Source: Pseudomonadota bacterium (GTDB taxonomy: Bacteria > Pseudomonadota > Gammaproteobacteria > Burkholderiales > Burkholderiaceae_E). Taken from it: a stretch of 27,793 nucleotides of DNA. The notes below the pieces were generated by a model that saw nothing but the letters and a program-made list of their open reading frames with translations, searched no databases and was not told where the DNA came from. Shown here piece after piece: positions 1 through 6,950 of this stretch. Location: contig JAEWGX010000091.1 of assembly GCA_023388075.1 (NCBI GenBank), positions 1-27,793 of the forward strand, written 5' to 3'. The position numbers and the translations under genes are program-made. Each line of letters opens with the position of its first letter. The first letter of the stretch is position 1.

Positions 1-1
1 G

Positions 2-718
2 CCCGGGGCCGCACCGAGCGCAGCCGCCGGCCTGGGGAGAGCCGTCGATTCCCTGACCCGGCGCGTCACCGCCCGCCTCCTGGCGGGCGCGATGGCGGGG
101 CGACGGGTGCGGCTGGTGTACCTGGGCACGACCGGGGTCTATGGCGACCGGGAAGGCCGCTGGACCGACGAGACCGGTCCCATCCGCCCCGCGACGGACC
201 GGGCGCGCCGACGCGCCGCGGCGGAGCGGTGGCTCCGGAGGACCGCGGCGAAGAGCTCGCGCCTGCAGGCGAGCCTGCTGCGGATTCCCGGCATCTACGC
301 TGCCGATCGGCTGCCGCTCGCGCGCCTCGCCGAGCGACTGCCGGCTCTGCGCCGCGAGGACGACGTGATGACCAACCACATCCATGCCGACGACCTGGCC
401 AGGATCGTCCGGGTGGCGCTGCTGCGGGCCCGTCCCCAGCGCGCCTACAACGCGGTTGACGACACCGCCATGGCGATGGGGGACTATCTCGATGCGGTGG
501 CGACCTGGGCCGGCCTGCCGCCGCCGCCACGGCTGGAGCGCGCGGCCCTCCTCGATCGCGTCACGCCGCTGCGCGCGTCCTTCATGAGCGAGTCGCGCAG
601 GCTGTCCAACCGGCGGATCAAGCGCGAGCTCCGGTTGCGGCTGCGCCATCCGACCGTCGCGAGCTTCCTGGCCGAGACCTCGCCGCCGCCCGGAAGCCGC
701 CCGCCGCAGCGGATATAA
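2..718 (+). CDS. Atypical SDR / NAD-dependent epimerase-like protein (5' truncated)
   Basis: The frame is open from the first bases of the window to a TAA at 716-718, so the N-terminus (including the expected nucleotide-binding glycine-rich loop) lies outside. What remains is the C-terminal two thirds of an extended short-chain dehydrogenase. The strand containing LVYLGTTGVYGD (about nt 110-145) is the usual 'sTtGVYGD' signature after beta-5. The segment NHIHADDLARI (about nt 373-405) and the later MGDYLDAVA and ESRRLSNRRIK stretches match the YeeZ-like group of NAD-dependent epimerase/dehydratase proteins found in betaproteobacteria. The catalytic YxxxK of classical SDRs is not visible where expected: the segment after the VYGD motif reads RARRRAAAER, which fits the atypical SDR groups that lack it. 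Substrate is unknown. It may be a nucleotide-sugar-epimerase-like fold with no standard dehydrogenase activity. An ATG at 92 is internal to the domain and not a credible start. Confidence 0.8.
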   Translation, partial: PGAAPSAAAGLGRAVDSLTRRVTARLLAGAMAGRRVRLVYLGTTGVYGDREGRWTDETGPIRPATDRARRRAAAERWLRRTAAKSSRLQASLLRIPGIYAADRLPLARLAERLPALRREDDVMTNHIHADDLARIVRVALLRARPQRAYNAVDDTAMAMGDYLDAVATWAGLPPPPRLERAALLDRVTPLRASFMSESRRLSNRRIKRELRLRLRHPTVASFLAETSPPPGSRPPQRI

Positions 719-719
719 T
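714..719 (+). promoter_or_regulatory. -10 box of the tRNA-Thr promoter
   Basis: A perfect TATAAT ends 9 bases before the first base of the tRNA, placing the transcription start a few bases upstream of the mature 5' end. It overlaps the TAA stop of the upstream SDR gene. The position where a -35 box should lie (around 691-696) shows no good TTGACA match, so this half of the promoter is weak or degenerate. Confidence 0.6.
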
Positions 720-728
720 GCGCAGCAC

Positions 729-804
729 GCCGGTGTAGCTCAGTTGGTAGAGCAGCGCATTCGTAATGCGAAGGTCCCCAGTTCGAATCCGGGCATCGGC
801 ACCA
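729..804 (+). tRNA. tRNA-Thr(CGU)
   Basis: The 76-nt gene folds as a full cloverleaf. The acceptor stem is GCCGGTG (729-735) with CATCGGC (794-800), followed by discriminator A801 and an encoded CCA (802-804). The D arm is 738-753. The anticodon loop TTCGTAA (760-766) has anticodon CGT at 762-764, which reads ACG (threonine). The T loop TTCGAAT is at 782-788. Position 27-43 is a G-A mismatch, as I recall also for the E. coli CGU threonine tRNA. The T stem CCCAG/CCGGG (777-781/789-793) has an A780-C790 mismatch, which is unusual. The 3' end lies one base from the stop codon of the convergent dctM gene. Confidence 0.95.
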
Positions 805-805
805 A

Positions 806-2176
806 CTACCCGCCTCCGTACACCTGCCTCGGAAGCCAGAGGATGATCTCCGGGAAGACGATGCAGAGGTAGAGCGCCAGCAGCTGCAGTCCGATGAACG
901 GCAGCGCCGCCCGGAAGATATCCGCCATGGAGATCTGCGGCGGGGCCACGCTCTTCAGGTAGAAGAGCGAATACCCGAAAGGCGGGCTCAGGAACGCCAC
1001 CTGCATGTTGATCATGAAGATGACGCCGTACCAGAGGGCGACGTCTTCGGACGCCACGCCCGAGAGGCCGAACAGGCCGCCGAATTCCAGGCTCTGCATG
1101 ATCGGCAGGAAGATCGGCACGGTCAGCAGCAGGATCCCGACCCAGTCGAGGAACATGCCGAGGACGATCAACACCGCCATCATCAGGAACAGGACGCCGT
1201 AGGCGGAAAGCCCGGTTCCGAGGATCGAGTTGGTGACGAAGGTCTGGCCGCCCTTCACGATGAAGAACCCGACGAACATCGTCGCCCCGAAGAAGATCCA
1301 CATCACCATCCCGGTCGCCTTGAGCGTGGCCATCGCGGCTTCGTGGATCGCGGTCCAGGTCAGGCGCCGGTGCAGCGCGCAGACCGCGAAGGCGCCGAAG
1401 CTGCCGATCCCCGCCGCTTCGACCGGCGTCGCGATCCCGAAGAAGATCACGCCGAGCACCAGCAGGATGAGCAGCACCGGCGTGATGGTGTTGCGCAGCA
1501 GGCGCAGCTTCTCACGCCAGTCGACCCGCTCTTCCACCGGCAAGGCGGGCCCCAGGGCCGGGTTGATGTAGCAGCGGACGGTGATGTAGGCGACGTAGAG
1601 GCCCGAGAGCAGGAAGCCGGGGAATACCGAGCCGATCAGCAGCTCGCCGAGCGACTCCTGGGCGACCACCGCGTAGACGATCGCCATGACCGACGGCGGG
1701 ATCAGGATGCCGAGCGTGCCGCCGGAGAGCAGCGAGCCGCAGGCGAGCTTCTTCTCGTAGCCTCGCCGCAGCATCGCGGGCAGCGCGATCATGCCCATGG
1801 TGATCTCGGTCGCGCCGACCACGCCCACCATCGCGGCGAGCGCCGTGCAGGCGATCACCGTCGCCGACGCGAGTCCGCCCTTGACCGAACCCAGCCACTT
1901 GTAGACGACGTCGAAGAGCTCCTCGATGATGCCCGCCTTCTCCAGCATGGCCGCCATGAAGATGAAGAGCGGCACGGCCGACAGCTGGTAGTCGGTCATG
2001 AACGGGAAGATGCGCGACGGCACCATGTTCAGGATGGCGCCGCTGCCGAACACGTAAAGGAATATGACGGCCAGGCTGCCGGTGCAGAAGGCCATCGGCA
2101 GCCCGAGCGACAGCAACAGCGCGAGCGAGCCGAACAGCAGCAGGCTCAGCCATTCGATCCCGATGTCGAGGCCCAT
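806..2176 (-). CDS. dctM: TRAP transporter large permease (DctM)
   Basis: This 456-residue, very hydrophobic protein is the large membrane subunit of a tripartite ATP-independent periplasmic transporter. It carries the ion-coupled transport pathway in the inner membrane. Around a dozen hydrophobic segments are visible. Family hallmarks are GTLGILIPPSVMAIVYA in the first half, FLDWVGILLLTVPIFLPI and INMQVAFLSPPFGYSLFYLK near the C-terminus. It is somewhat longer than the usual 425-430 residues. The ATG (2174-2176) lies one base after the TAG of the small permease gene, so the two are translationally linked. It is the last gene of a dctP-dctQ-dctM operon. No terminator is visible after it: its TAG (806-808) is one base from the convergent tRNA-Thr. 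The substrate cannot be told from this subunit. Confidence 0.95.
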   Translation of the reverse strand: MGLDIGIEWLSLLLFGSLALLLSLGLPMAFCTGSLAVIFLYVFGSGAILNMVPSRIFPFMTDYQLSAVPLFIFMAAMLEKAGIIEELFDVVYKWLGSVKGGLASATVIACTALAAMVGVVGATEITMGMIALPAMLRRGYEKKLACGSLLSGGTLGILIPPSVMAIVYAVVAQESLGELLIGSVFPGFLLSGLYVAYITVRCYINPALGPALPVEERVDWREKLRLLRNTITPVLLILLVLGVIFFGIATPVEAAGIGSFGAFAVCALHRRLTWTAIHEAAMATLKATGMVMWIFFGATMFVGFFIVKGGQTFVTNSILGTGLSAYGVLFLMMAVLIVLGMFLDWVGILLLTVPIFLPIMQSLEFGGLFGLSGVASEDVALWYGVIFMINMQVAFLSPPFGYSLFYLKSVAPPQISMADIFRAALPFIGLQLLALYLCIVFPEIILWLPRQVYGGG

Positions 2177-2177
2177 G

Positions 2178-3317
2178 CTAACGTGCCGCCGAAGGAACGC
2201 GCGAGCTGCTGACGATCATGATGTCCTTGACCAGCTTGGACACGCCCTGCAGCAGCAGCAGCCCCGCCCCGACCGGGATGCTCAGCTTGATGGGCCAGTA
2301 CTGCACTGCCCACTCGGTGAACGACAGCTCGTTCATGCTGATCGCGTCGAGCGCGAACCGCACCCCGGTCCAGGTCATGACGCCCACGAAGATGAAGAAG
2401 AACACCGACGTGACGATATCGGCGAGCGCCTTGCCGCGCGGCGAGAAGCGCGAGTAGAAGATGTCGACCCGGACGTGCTGGTCCTCGTAGTAGGCATAGG
2501 CGCCGCAGAGGAGGTACTGCATCCCGAACATCAGGAACATGCTCTCGTGCACCCAGTTCGTCGGCGAGTTGAAGATGTACCGCGCGAGCACCTCGTAGTA
2601 GTAGGCGAACACGGCGATCACCGACCAGTAGGCGACGAACTCGCCGAAGCCGAGGCTGAGGCGATCGATCCAGCCGGTGAATCGCGTATGCACCTGCATG
2701 CTGGCGGCCATTCCGACTCCGGGATCGGCCACCTCGGGCATATCAAGCGCCTTGGGCCGCAGCCTGGGATCGACCGCCTCGCGCTCGCGCCGCCGTCGCA
2801 CCAGGCCGGGGAGGAGCAGCCCGTCGATCACCAGCATCACCGCCAGGGCCGAGGCAACGATGCCTGTCGTCCGGTTCCAGTATTGCGTCACCGCGTTGGC
2901 GGCGTCGAAGGCGGCCTTCTTGCTCGCGTACGCCGCCTCGTCATGAGCCAGCACCTGCGCGGAGCCTGGTGTGTTCGCCTTGGCATCCTCGCGTGACCGG
3001 GCGACGTCGCGTTCTGCCTGCTGCAGCTCCGCATTGGTGCGCGAGTGCTCGTCGCGCACCTCCCTCACCTGCGTGTTGCAGTAGACGATGCCGAGGAAGA
3101 CCGGGATGAACAGGAACCCCAGCATGCTGCGCAGATAGAAGCGGTGGATACCGAGGAATCCGGCGCACAGCCAGAAGAGGTAGGCGACGAAGAGGGATGG
3201 GCCGACACGCCGCTTGCGCGCCCGCTCCCGCCGCACGAGGTACATCGCGACGAGCGGAAAGATCGCGAGACCGCTCCAGTAGAGCCAGAGCGGGAGCACG
3301 AAGTCCAGGTTCGGCAT
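2178..3317 (-). CDS. dctQ: TRAP transporter small permease with N-terminal TM2 domain (TM2-DctQ fusion)
   Basis: From the ATG at 3315-3317 the product has 379 residues, about twice the length of an ordinary DctQ. Residues 215-370 are the DctQ domain (four membrane segments), with NWVHESMFLMFGMQYLL and EDQHVRVDIFY typical of the family; it pairs with DctM. The N-terminal half is extra. It has a membrane segment (5-28), then a pair of membrane segments (41-80) around GFLGIHRFYL, the signature of TM2 domains. A charged, heptad-like stretch (82-115, probable coiled coil) follows, then one more membrane segment (152-171) and an Arg-rich linker. A GTG at 3384-3386 in the same frame would add 23 residues that look non-conserved. 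Neither start has a strong ribosome binding site; the ATG is preferred because it directly precedes the first membrane segment. TM2 function is not known, and a role in assembly or regulation here is a guess. Confidence 0.88.
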   Translation of the reverse strand: MPNLDFVLPLWLYWSGLAIFPLVAMYLVRRERARKRRVGPSLFVAYLFWLCAGFLGIHRFYLRSMLGFLFIPVFLGIVYCNTQVREVRDEHSRTNAELQQAERDVARSREDAKANTPGSAQVLAHDEAAYASKKAAFDAANAVTQYWNRTTGIVASALAVMLVIDGLLLPGLVRRRREREAVDPRLRPKALDMPEVADPGVGMAASMQVHTRFTGWIDRLSLGFGEFVAYWSVIAVFAYYYEVLARYIFNSPTNWVHESMFLMFGMQYLLCGAYAYYEDQHVRVDIFYSRFSPRGKALADIVTSVFFFIFVGVMTWTGVRFALDAISMNELSFTEWAVQYWPIKLSIPVGAGLLLLQGVSKLVKDIMIVSSSRVPSAAR

Positions 3318-3393
3318 GGGCGCTCGAGGTCGGGATGCCCCGCGGCTGTTCAGGGAAGCGGCGGGTCGGTGGTTGATCGGCTGCACGGGTGCC

Positions 3394-3417
3394 CACGGTC
3401 CCGCGCGCGGGACCGTG
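3394..3417. repeat. Perfect 24-bp palindrome between dctP and dctQ
   Basis: Bases 3394-3405 are the exact reverse complement of 3406-3417 (arm CACGGTCCCGCG). As RNA it would form a very stable hairpin of about ten pairs closed by a four-base loop. It sits 21 nt downstream of the dctP stop (transcription runs leftward) and 77 nt before the dctQ ATG. No U-tract follows on the transcribed strand, so it does not look like an intrinsic terminator. A hairpin here could protect the 3' end of the dctP message and raise binding-protein levels over the permeases; that role is inference. Confidence 0.85.
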
Positions 3418-3437
3418 CAGCGCCACCCGCGCGGCGC

Positions 3438-4577
3438 TCAGGCGTCGAGCTTCAGCCCCTTGGTCAGGTCCGGCGTGACGTAGCCGAGCGTGTCGGACTG
3501 CATCAGGTCGAGCTGGGACTTGAAGACCCGTGCGGCATCCTTGTCCCGGTTGGCCCACTTGAACCAGATCGGCACGGCCACCTTCTGGAACTTGGGAAGA
3601 TCCTCGGCCGGCAGCCGGTTCACCTCCACCCCCGCCTTGCGGAACTTGGCCCAGGCCTCGAGGTCGGCCTTCTGGATGGCGGCGAAGTGCTTGGCCGAGT
3701 ACACGTGGATCTGGTCGTCCACCCACTGCTTCATCTTGGGCGAAAGCTTGTTCCAGACGTCCTGGCGCACCACGAAGTCCATCAGGTCGACCGGCTGGTA
3801 GACCGATTCCAGTCCCGGAGGCCCCATCCAGATGTACTTGGTCACCTGCTGGAAACCCAGATCCCAGTTGACCGCGGGCCCGGTGTAGTCGGCGGCGTCC
3901 ACCGTGCCCTTCTCCAGGGCGGAGAAGACCTCGCCGCCGGGCAGCAGCGTGGTGCGCGCGCCGATGGCGGCGAACCCCTCGGCGATCATCCCGCCGGGCA
4001 CCCGCAGCTTCAGCCCCTTGAAGTCCTCGATGGTCCGGATCGGCTGCTTCGAGTGGACGATGTTCGGTCCGTGGTGGATCTTGTTGACGTAGTGCAGCCC
4101 GTGCTTGGCGAAGATCTCCCGCGCCATCTGCAGCCCGCCCATGCTGTTGAACCAGATGTCCCACTCATGGGGATGGCGCAGGCCCATCAGATAGGAGCTC
4201 AGGAAGGCGGTGGCCGGGATCTTGCCGACCCAGTAGACGGTGAAGGAGTTCATGGCCTCCAGCACGCCATTCTTCACGCCGTCGAAGAGCTCGAAGTCGC
4301 CGACCACTTCCTTGGCGCCGAAGCCCTTGAGCTCGAGCTCCCCGCCGGTGAGCTCCTTCCAGCTCGCGGCCCAGTCCTTGAACGTCTGCAGGCCGACCCC
4401 GGCCGGCCAGGAGGTCTGGCACTTCCAGACGGTTGTCTCCGCCGCGGCTGCGTCGCGGATGAACGGTCCCGAGACTGCTGCCAGCGCGCCTGCGGCCGTT
4501 ACCGCTCCAGCGCCCTTCAATGCATCGCGGCGCCCCACGCGGCGGCCCCGTGTCTCCAACTCCTCCTTAGTCGCCAT
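3438..4577 (-). CDS. dctP: TRAP transporter solute-binding protein, Tat-exported (DctP family)
   Basis: This 379-residue protein is the periplasmic solute receptor of the TRAP system. The start is the ATG at 4575-4577, seven bases after a strong AGGAGA; an upstream in-frame ATG (4605-4607) has no such site. The N-terminus carries a twin-arginine signal, RRDALK at residues 16-21, then a hydrophobic stretch and a probable cleavage after AAAA near residue 46. So it is probably exported folded by Tat. Family signatures include EDFKGLKLRVPGG, which holds the arginine that in characterised DctP-type proteins (such as TakP) pairs with the substrate carboxylate. GGEVFSALEKGTVDAADYTG and PVDLMDFVVRQDVW follow. 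The substrate is probably an organic acid, not further resolved. It is first in the operon, transcribed from the promoter at 4670-4698, and is separated from dctQ by a 24-bp palindrome. Confidence 0.94.
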   Translation of the reverse strand: MATKEELETRGRRVGRRDALKGAGAVTAAGALAAVSGPFIRDAAAAETTVWKCQTSWPAGVGLQTFKDWAASWKELTGGELELKGFGAKEVVGDFELFDGVKNGVLEAMNSFTVYWVGKIPATAFLSSYLMGLRHPHEWDIWFNSMGGLQMAREIFAKHGLHYVNKIHHGPNIVHSKQPIRTIEDFKGLKLRVPGGMIAEGFAAIGARTTLLPGGEVFSALEKGTVDAADYTGPAVNWDLGFQQVTKYIWMGPPGLESVYQPVDLMDFVVRQDVWNKLSPKMKQWVDDQIHVYSAKHFAAIQKADLEAWAKFRKAGVEVNRLPAEDLPKFQKVAVPIWFKWANRDKDAARVFKSQLDLMQSDTLGYVTPDLTKGLKLDA

Positions 4578-4584
4578 ACGATTG

Positions 4585-4590
4585 TCTCCT
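4585..4590 (-). promoter_or_regulatory. Ribosome binding site that fixes the dctP start
   Basis: On the minus strand this reads AGGAGA, seven bases before the ATG at 4577. It lies downstream of the alternative ATG at 4607, so it supports the shorter protein beginning MATKEELE. Confidence 0.85.
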
Positions 4591-4669
4591 TTGAATGAAG
4601 GATCCACCCGCCTGAAACGGCGCTTCGCCCGCTTCCTTCCTGGAAGTCACTCTGCATCAGCGCCGGGCC

Positions 4670-4698
4670 AGCATAGGCACCTGCTTTGGGGCTGTCAA
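4670..4698 (-). promoter_or_regulatory. Sigma-70 promoter of the dctPQM operon
   Basis: On the minus strand a perfect -35 TTGACA (4693-4698) is followed by a 17-base spacer and the -10 TATGCT (4670-4675), with four of six -10 bases matching. Transcription would start near 4663 and leave a leader of about 85 nt before the dctP ATG. I saw no sigma-54 type -24/-12 pair in the same region. Confidence 0.75.
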
Positions 4699-4928
4699 TT
4701 GCGGTTCTGCCTACCCCCTGCGGGCAGTTGCGGAGATGACGACGGTCTGCGCGGACCCGGCCGCCTGTCCGCCGCGTGGCAGCGCCGACGCGGCGCCCGC
4801 ACCGCCGGTCCGCTCGCGTTGACCGCCCGGCGGCCGCCTCGACCGGCGAATTGCCACCCAGGGCCGGCCGATCGCCGCCCATCGCGCCGAACTCGCCATC
4901 CCGGAGTGAAGTCCCTATCGTCGCCGGC

Positions 4929-5492
4929 ATGTACCGACATGGGTCAAGAGGCGCAGGACCGGGCGACCGCCGTGAACGCGGCGTGGGCGGCTTCACGCTG
5001 ATCGAGCTGATGGTGGCGGTCGCGGTGGTGGCCATCCTCTCCGCCGTCGCCGCGCCCAGCTTCTCCGCGATGATGGTGCGCGCCGGCATCCGCTCGGCCT
5101 CGAGCGACCTGGGCGCCGACCTCAATGTCGCACGGGCCGAGGCGATCCGGGTAGGCGGTCGCGTCTCCATCTGTCCGCGCACGTCACCCACGGCGACGAC
5201 CTGCGGATCGGACTGGTCCCAGGGCTGGCTGGTGTTCCGCGAGGCCGGCACCACCGGCATCGGAACCTTCGGCGGCAGCGATCGCCTGCTGCGCGAGCAC
5301 GGGGCGATCCACGCCGATCTCACGCTGGTGCGGACGGTCGGGGACGGCGCCATCACCTTCACGCCGAGCGGAGCGCTGCAGCCCGACGGCGGACTCATGA
5401 CCGCGCGGCTGGAGCTGCGCGCGCCCGGCCAGAAGGGACGCGACCTGGAAGTCTCGGTGATCGGGCGCCTGACGACGACGGTGGAGCCATGA
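4929..5492 (+). CDS. fimT: Type IV pilus minor pilin, FimT/GspH family
   Basis: This is a minor pilin of the GspH/FimT family, part of the priming complex at the pilus tip. From the ATG at 4929 it has 187 residues. The 21-residue basic leader ends in GG, with prepilin peptidase cleavage before FTLIELMVAVAVV; the Glu at mature position 5 is present. The globular part has the GspH-domain pattern: an alpha stretch with LNVARAEAIRVGG, then SICPR, a Cys pair region and WSQGWLVF, ending in strands rich in G and T. A longer frame to GTG 4776 exists but would add 51 Arg/Pro-rich residues before the leader. No good ribosome binding site precedes the ATG. It overlaps pilV by ATGA. By position it corresponds to fimU/fimT at the head of fimU-pilVWXY1E clusters. 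Confidence 0.88.
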   Translation: MYRHGSRGAGPGDRRERGVGGFTLIELMVAVAVVAILSAVAAPSFSAMMVRAGIRSASSDLGADLNVARAEAIRVGGRVSICPRTSPTATTCGSDWSQGWLVFREAGTTGIGTFGGSDRLLREHGAIHADLTLVRTVGDGAITFTPSGALQPDGGLMTARLELRAPGQKGRDLEVSVIGRLTTTVEP

Positions 5493-6109
5493 GGCTGAGC
5501 GCAAACCGGCAGGCGAAGACATCGGAACGGCAGATGGCGGCCCCCGCGCCCGAAGGCGGCTTCACGCTGCTCGAGGTGCTGATCGCGATCGTGATCGTCT
5601 CGATCGGATTGCTCGGCGTCGCGGCAATGCAGGCGAGCACGCTCAAGAACGCGGGCGGCTCGAAGTATCGCAGCGCGGCGATCACGCTCACGTCGGACAT
5701 GGCCGATCGGATGCGCGCAAACCTCGAGGGGATGATGGAGGGGGACTTCGCGGTGGGATCCGGCTACAACCGGCCGCGCACCGCGCTCGACGACGCCGCG
5801 TACAACACCCCGGACGACGCCTGCCGCAGCACCGGCTGCCTGCCGGCGGCGATGGTCCTCGACGACCTCGCCACCTGGCAGGAACGGCTCGCAGCGGTGC
5901 TGCCCCGCGGCACCGGCGTCGTCTGCATCGATTCCGGCAGTGGTGGCGCCCCGACCTTCGACGGCACCCTCATCGATCCTAAGTGCGACGGGCTGGGGAC
6001 GATGTTCGCGATCAAGGTGTTCTGGCTGGACAACCGGTCGGAGACCGCCACCGATGCCTCGTCCACCGGGGCCTACAGCGTCTTCACCACGCGGGTCGCC
6101 CCGCTCTGA
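5489..6109 (+). CDS. pilV: Type IV pilus minor pilin PilV
   Basis: A 206-residue class III-signal protein. The leader of 24 residues ends in EGG and is cleaved before FTLLEVLIAIVIVSIGLLG, with Glu at mature position 5. The sequence that follows, GVAAMQASTLKNA, then YRSAAITLTSDMADRMRAN, is the standard PilV N-terminal domain. The C-terminal globular part contains several cysteines (ACRSTGC, VVCIDS, PKCDG) that may form disulfides in the periplasm. Its ATG lies inside the TGA of fimT (ATGA overlap at 5489-5492), so the two are co-translated. It belongs to the minor pilin priming complex with PilW, PilX, PilE and PilY1. Confidence 0.92.
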   Translation: MRLSANRQAKTSERQMAAPAPEGGFTLLEVLIAIVIVSIGLLGVAAMQASTLKNAGGSKYRSAAITLTSDMADRMRANLEGMMEGDFAVGSGYNRPRTALDDAAYNTPDDACRSTGCLPAAMVLDDLATWQERLAAVLPRGTGVVCIDSGSGGAPTFDGTLIDPKCDGLGTMFAIKVFWLDNRSETATDASSTGAYSVFTTRVAPL

Positions 6110-6119
6110 GCACGGTGCC

Positions 6120-6950
6120 ATGACGAAGCCCCTCGCCTTCCCCCCGACCGCGAGCCGCGCCGCTGCCCGCCACCCCTTCAGGAGCGCGCAGCGCGGCTTC
6201 TCGATCATCGAGCTGATGATCTCGCTCGTCCTCAGCTCGCTGGTGATCCTGGCGGTGGTCGGGATCTACTCCGGTTCGCGCGAGACCTACACCACCCAGG
6301 ACGAGGTCGGGCGGCTGCACGAGAACATGCGCATCGGCAACAGCATCGTGGAGCGCACCATCCGCCAGGGCAACTACAAGCGGTTCCCGGCCCCGCGCGA
6401 TCAGAACCCGATGCTGGTCGCCGCCTTCAGCTTCACCGCCGTCGACGGCGCGGACGGCGGCAGCACCACGCCCGGCGACAGCGACACGGTGGAGATCAGC
6501 TTCAACGGCAGCAGCGTCGCGGCGACCGGCGATCCGGACGGCGTGGTGGTGAACTGCCTCGGTGCCGCGGTCCGCTCGGACGAGCAGTCGCGCAATCGCT
6601 TCCAGGTTCGCGTGGATGACGACGGCAGGCCCTGGCTCAACTGCTCCAACGACGGCGGTACCACCTGGACCCCGCTCATCCCGGATGTCGAGGCGATGGA
6701 AGTCCTCTACGGCATCTACACCAGCGAGAACCGTTCGGTCACGAGCTTCGTCGAATGGAGCGGCGTCTCGGATCCGTCCCGGGTCGTGGCGGTGAAGATC
6801 CACCTCCTCTACCGCAGCAACACCGAAGCCGCCGTCGCGCCGTCCACCCAGACGTACGCCCTCGCCGAACGCACCTACGGCCCCTTCAGCGACCGGTTTC
6901 TTCGCAGCGTCACCGAAACCACCATCGTCATCCGCTCCGTGGCCCTGTGA
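6120..6950 (+). CDS. pilW: Type IV pilus minor pilin PilW
   Basis: A 276-residue prepilin-like protein starting at the ATG 6120-6122, ten bases after the pilV stop. An open frame reaches further upstream inside pilV, but this ATG gives the expected leader. The leader of 26 residues ends QRG, with cleavage before FSIIELMISLVLSSLVILAV (Glu at mature position 5). The segment SRETYTTQDEVGRLHENMRI and the following IVERTIRQGNYK are typical of PilW. The C-terminal half carries the PilW domain, with VEAMEVLYGIYT and the VVAVKIHLLYRS strand. The stop TGA shares one base with the pilX ATG, so translation is coupled. It contributes to pilus initiation at the tip. Confidence 0.92.
   Translation: MTKPLAFPPTASRAAARHPFRSAQRGFSIIELMISLVLSSLVILAVVGIYSGSRETYTTQDEVGRLHENMRIGNSIVERTIRQGNYKRFPAPRDQNPMLVAAFSFTAVDGADGGSTTPGDSDTVEISFNGSSVAATGDPDGVVVNCLGAAVRSDEQSRNRFQVRVDDDGRPWLNCSNDGGTTWTPLIPDVEAMEVLYGIYTSENRSVTSFVEWSGVSDPSRVVAVKIHLLYRSNTEAAVAPSTQTYALAERTYGPFSDRFLRSVTETTIVIRSVAL

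Larger units (their letters stand above)
4578..4928. other. Divergent intergenic region between dctP and the pilin operon
   Basis: This 351-bp stretch holds the dctP leader, its ribosome binding site and its promoter. The rest (about 4700-4928) must hold the control region of the rightward pilin operon, but I see no convincing -35/-10 pair there: TTGACC at 4819-4824 lacks a -10 at the right distance. An in-frame upstream extension of the first pilin gene, to a GTG at 4776, has a composition unlike a pilin leader. No RNA gene or repeat was recognised. Confidence 0.5.

Noticed and set aside
618..1301. A minus-strand open frame with RIRTGDLRITNALLYQLSYTG-like text
   Set aside because: That text is the antisense of tRNA-Thr, a well-known spurious protein annotation; the rest of the frame is out of phase with dctM.
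1343..2212. Plus-strand open frame opposite dctM
   Set aside because: Shadow of the dctM gene, His/Arg/Gln-rich with no conserved motif.
4640..4760. Sigma-54 (-24/-12) promoter for the TRAP operon
   Set aside because: A minus-strand TGGCCC with a later TGCA was considered, but the GG-to-GC distance is 12 rather than 10; the near-consensus sigma-70 promoter explains the operon better.
5940..6119. In-frame upstream extension of pilW
   Set aside because: It overlaps the real end of pilV in another phase and would place an unlikely long Arg/Pro/Ser-rich stretch before the prepilin leader; the ATG at 6120 gives a normal leader.
4517..6208. A 563-codon minus-strand open frame opposite the first pilin genes
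   Set aside because: It is antisense to fimT and pilV, which have strong pilin signatures; its composition is Arg/Pro/Ala-rich with no motif, as expected for shadow frames in GC-rich DNA.
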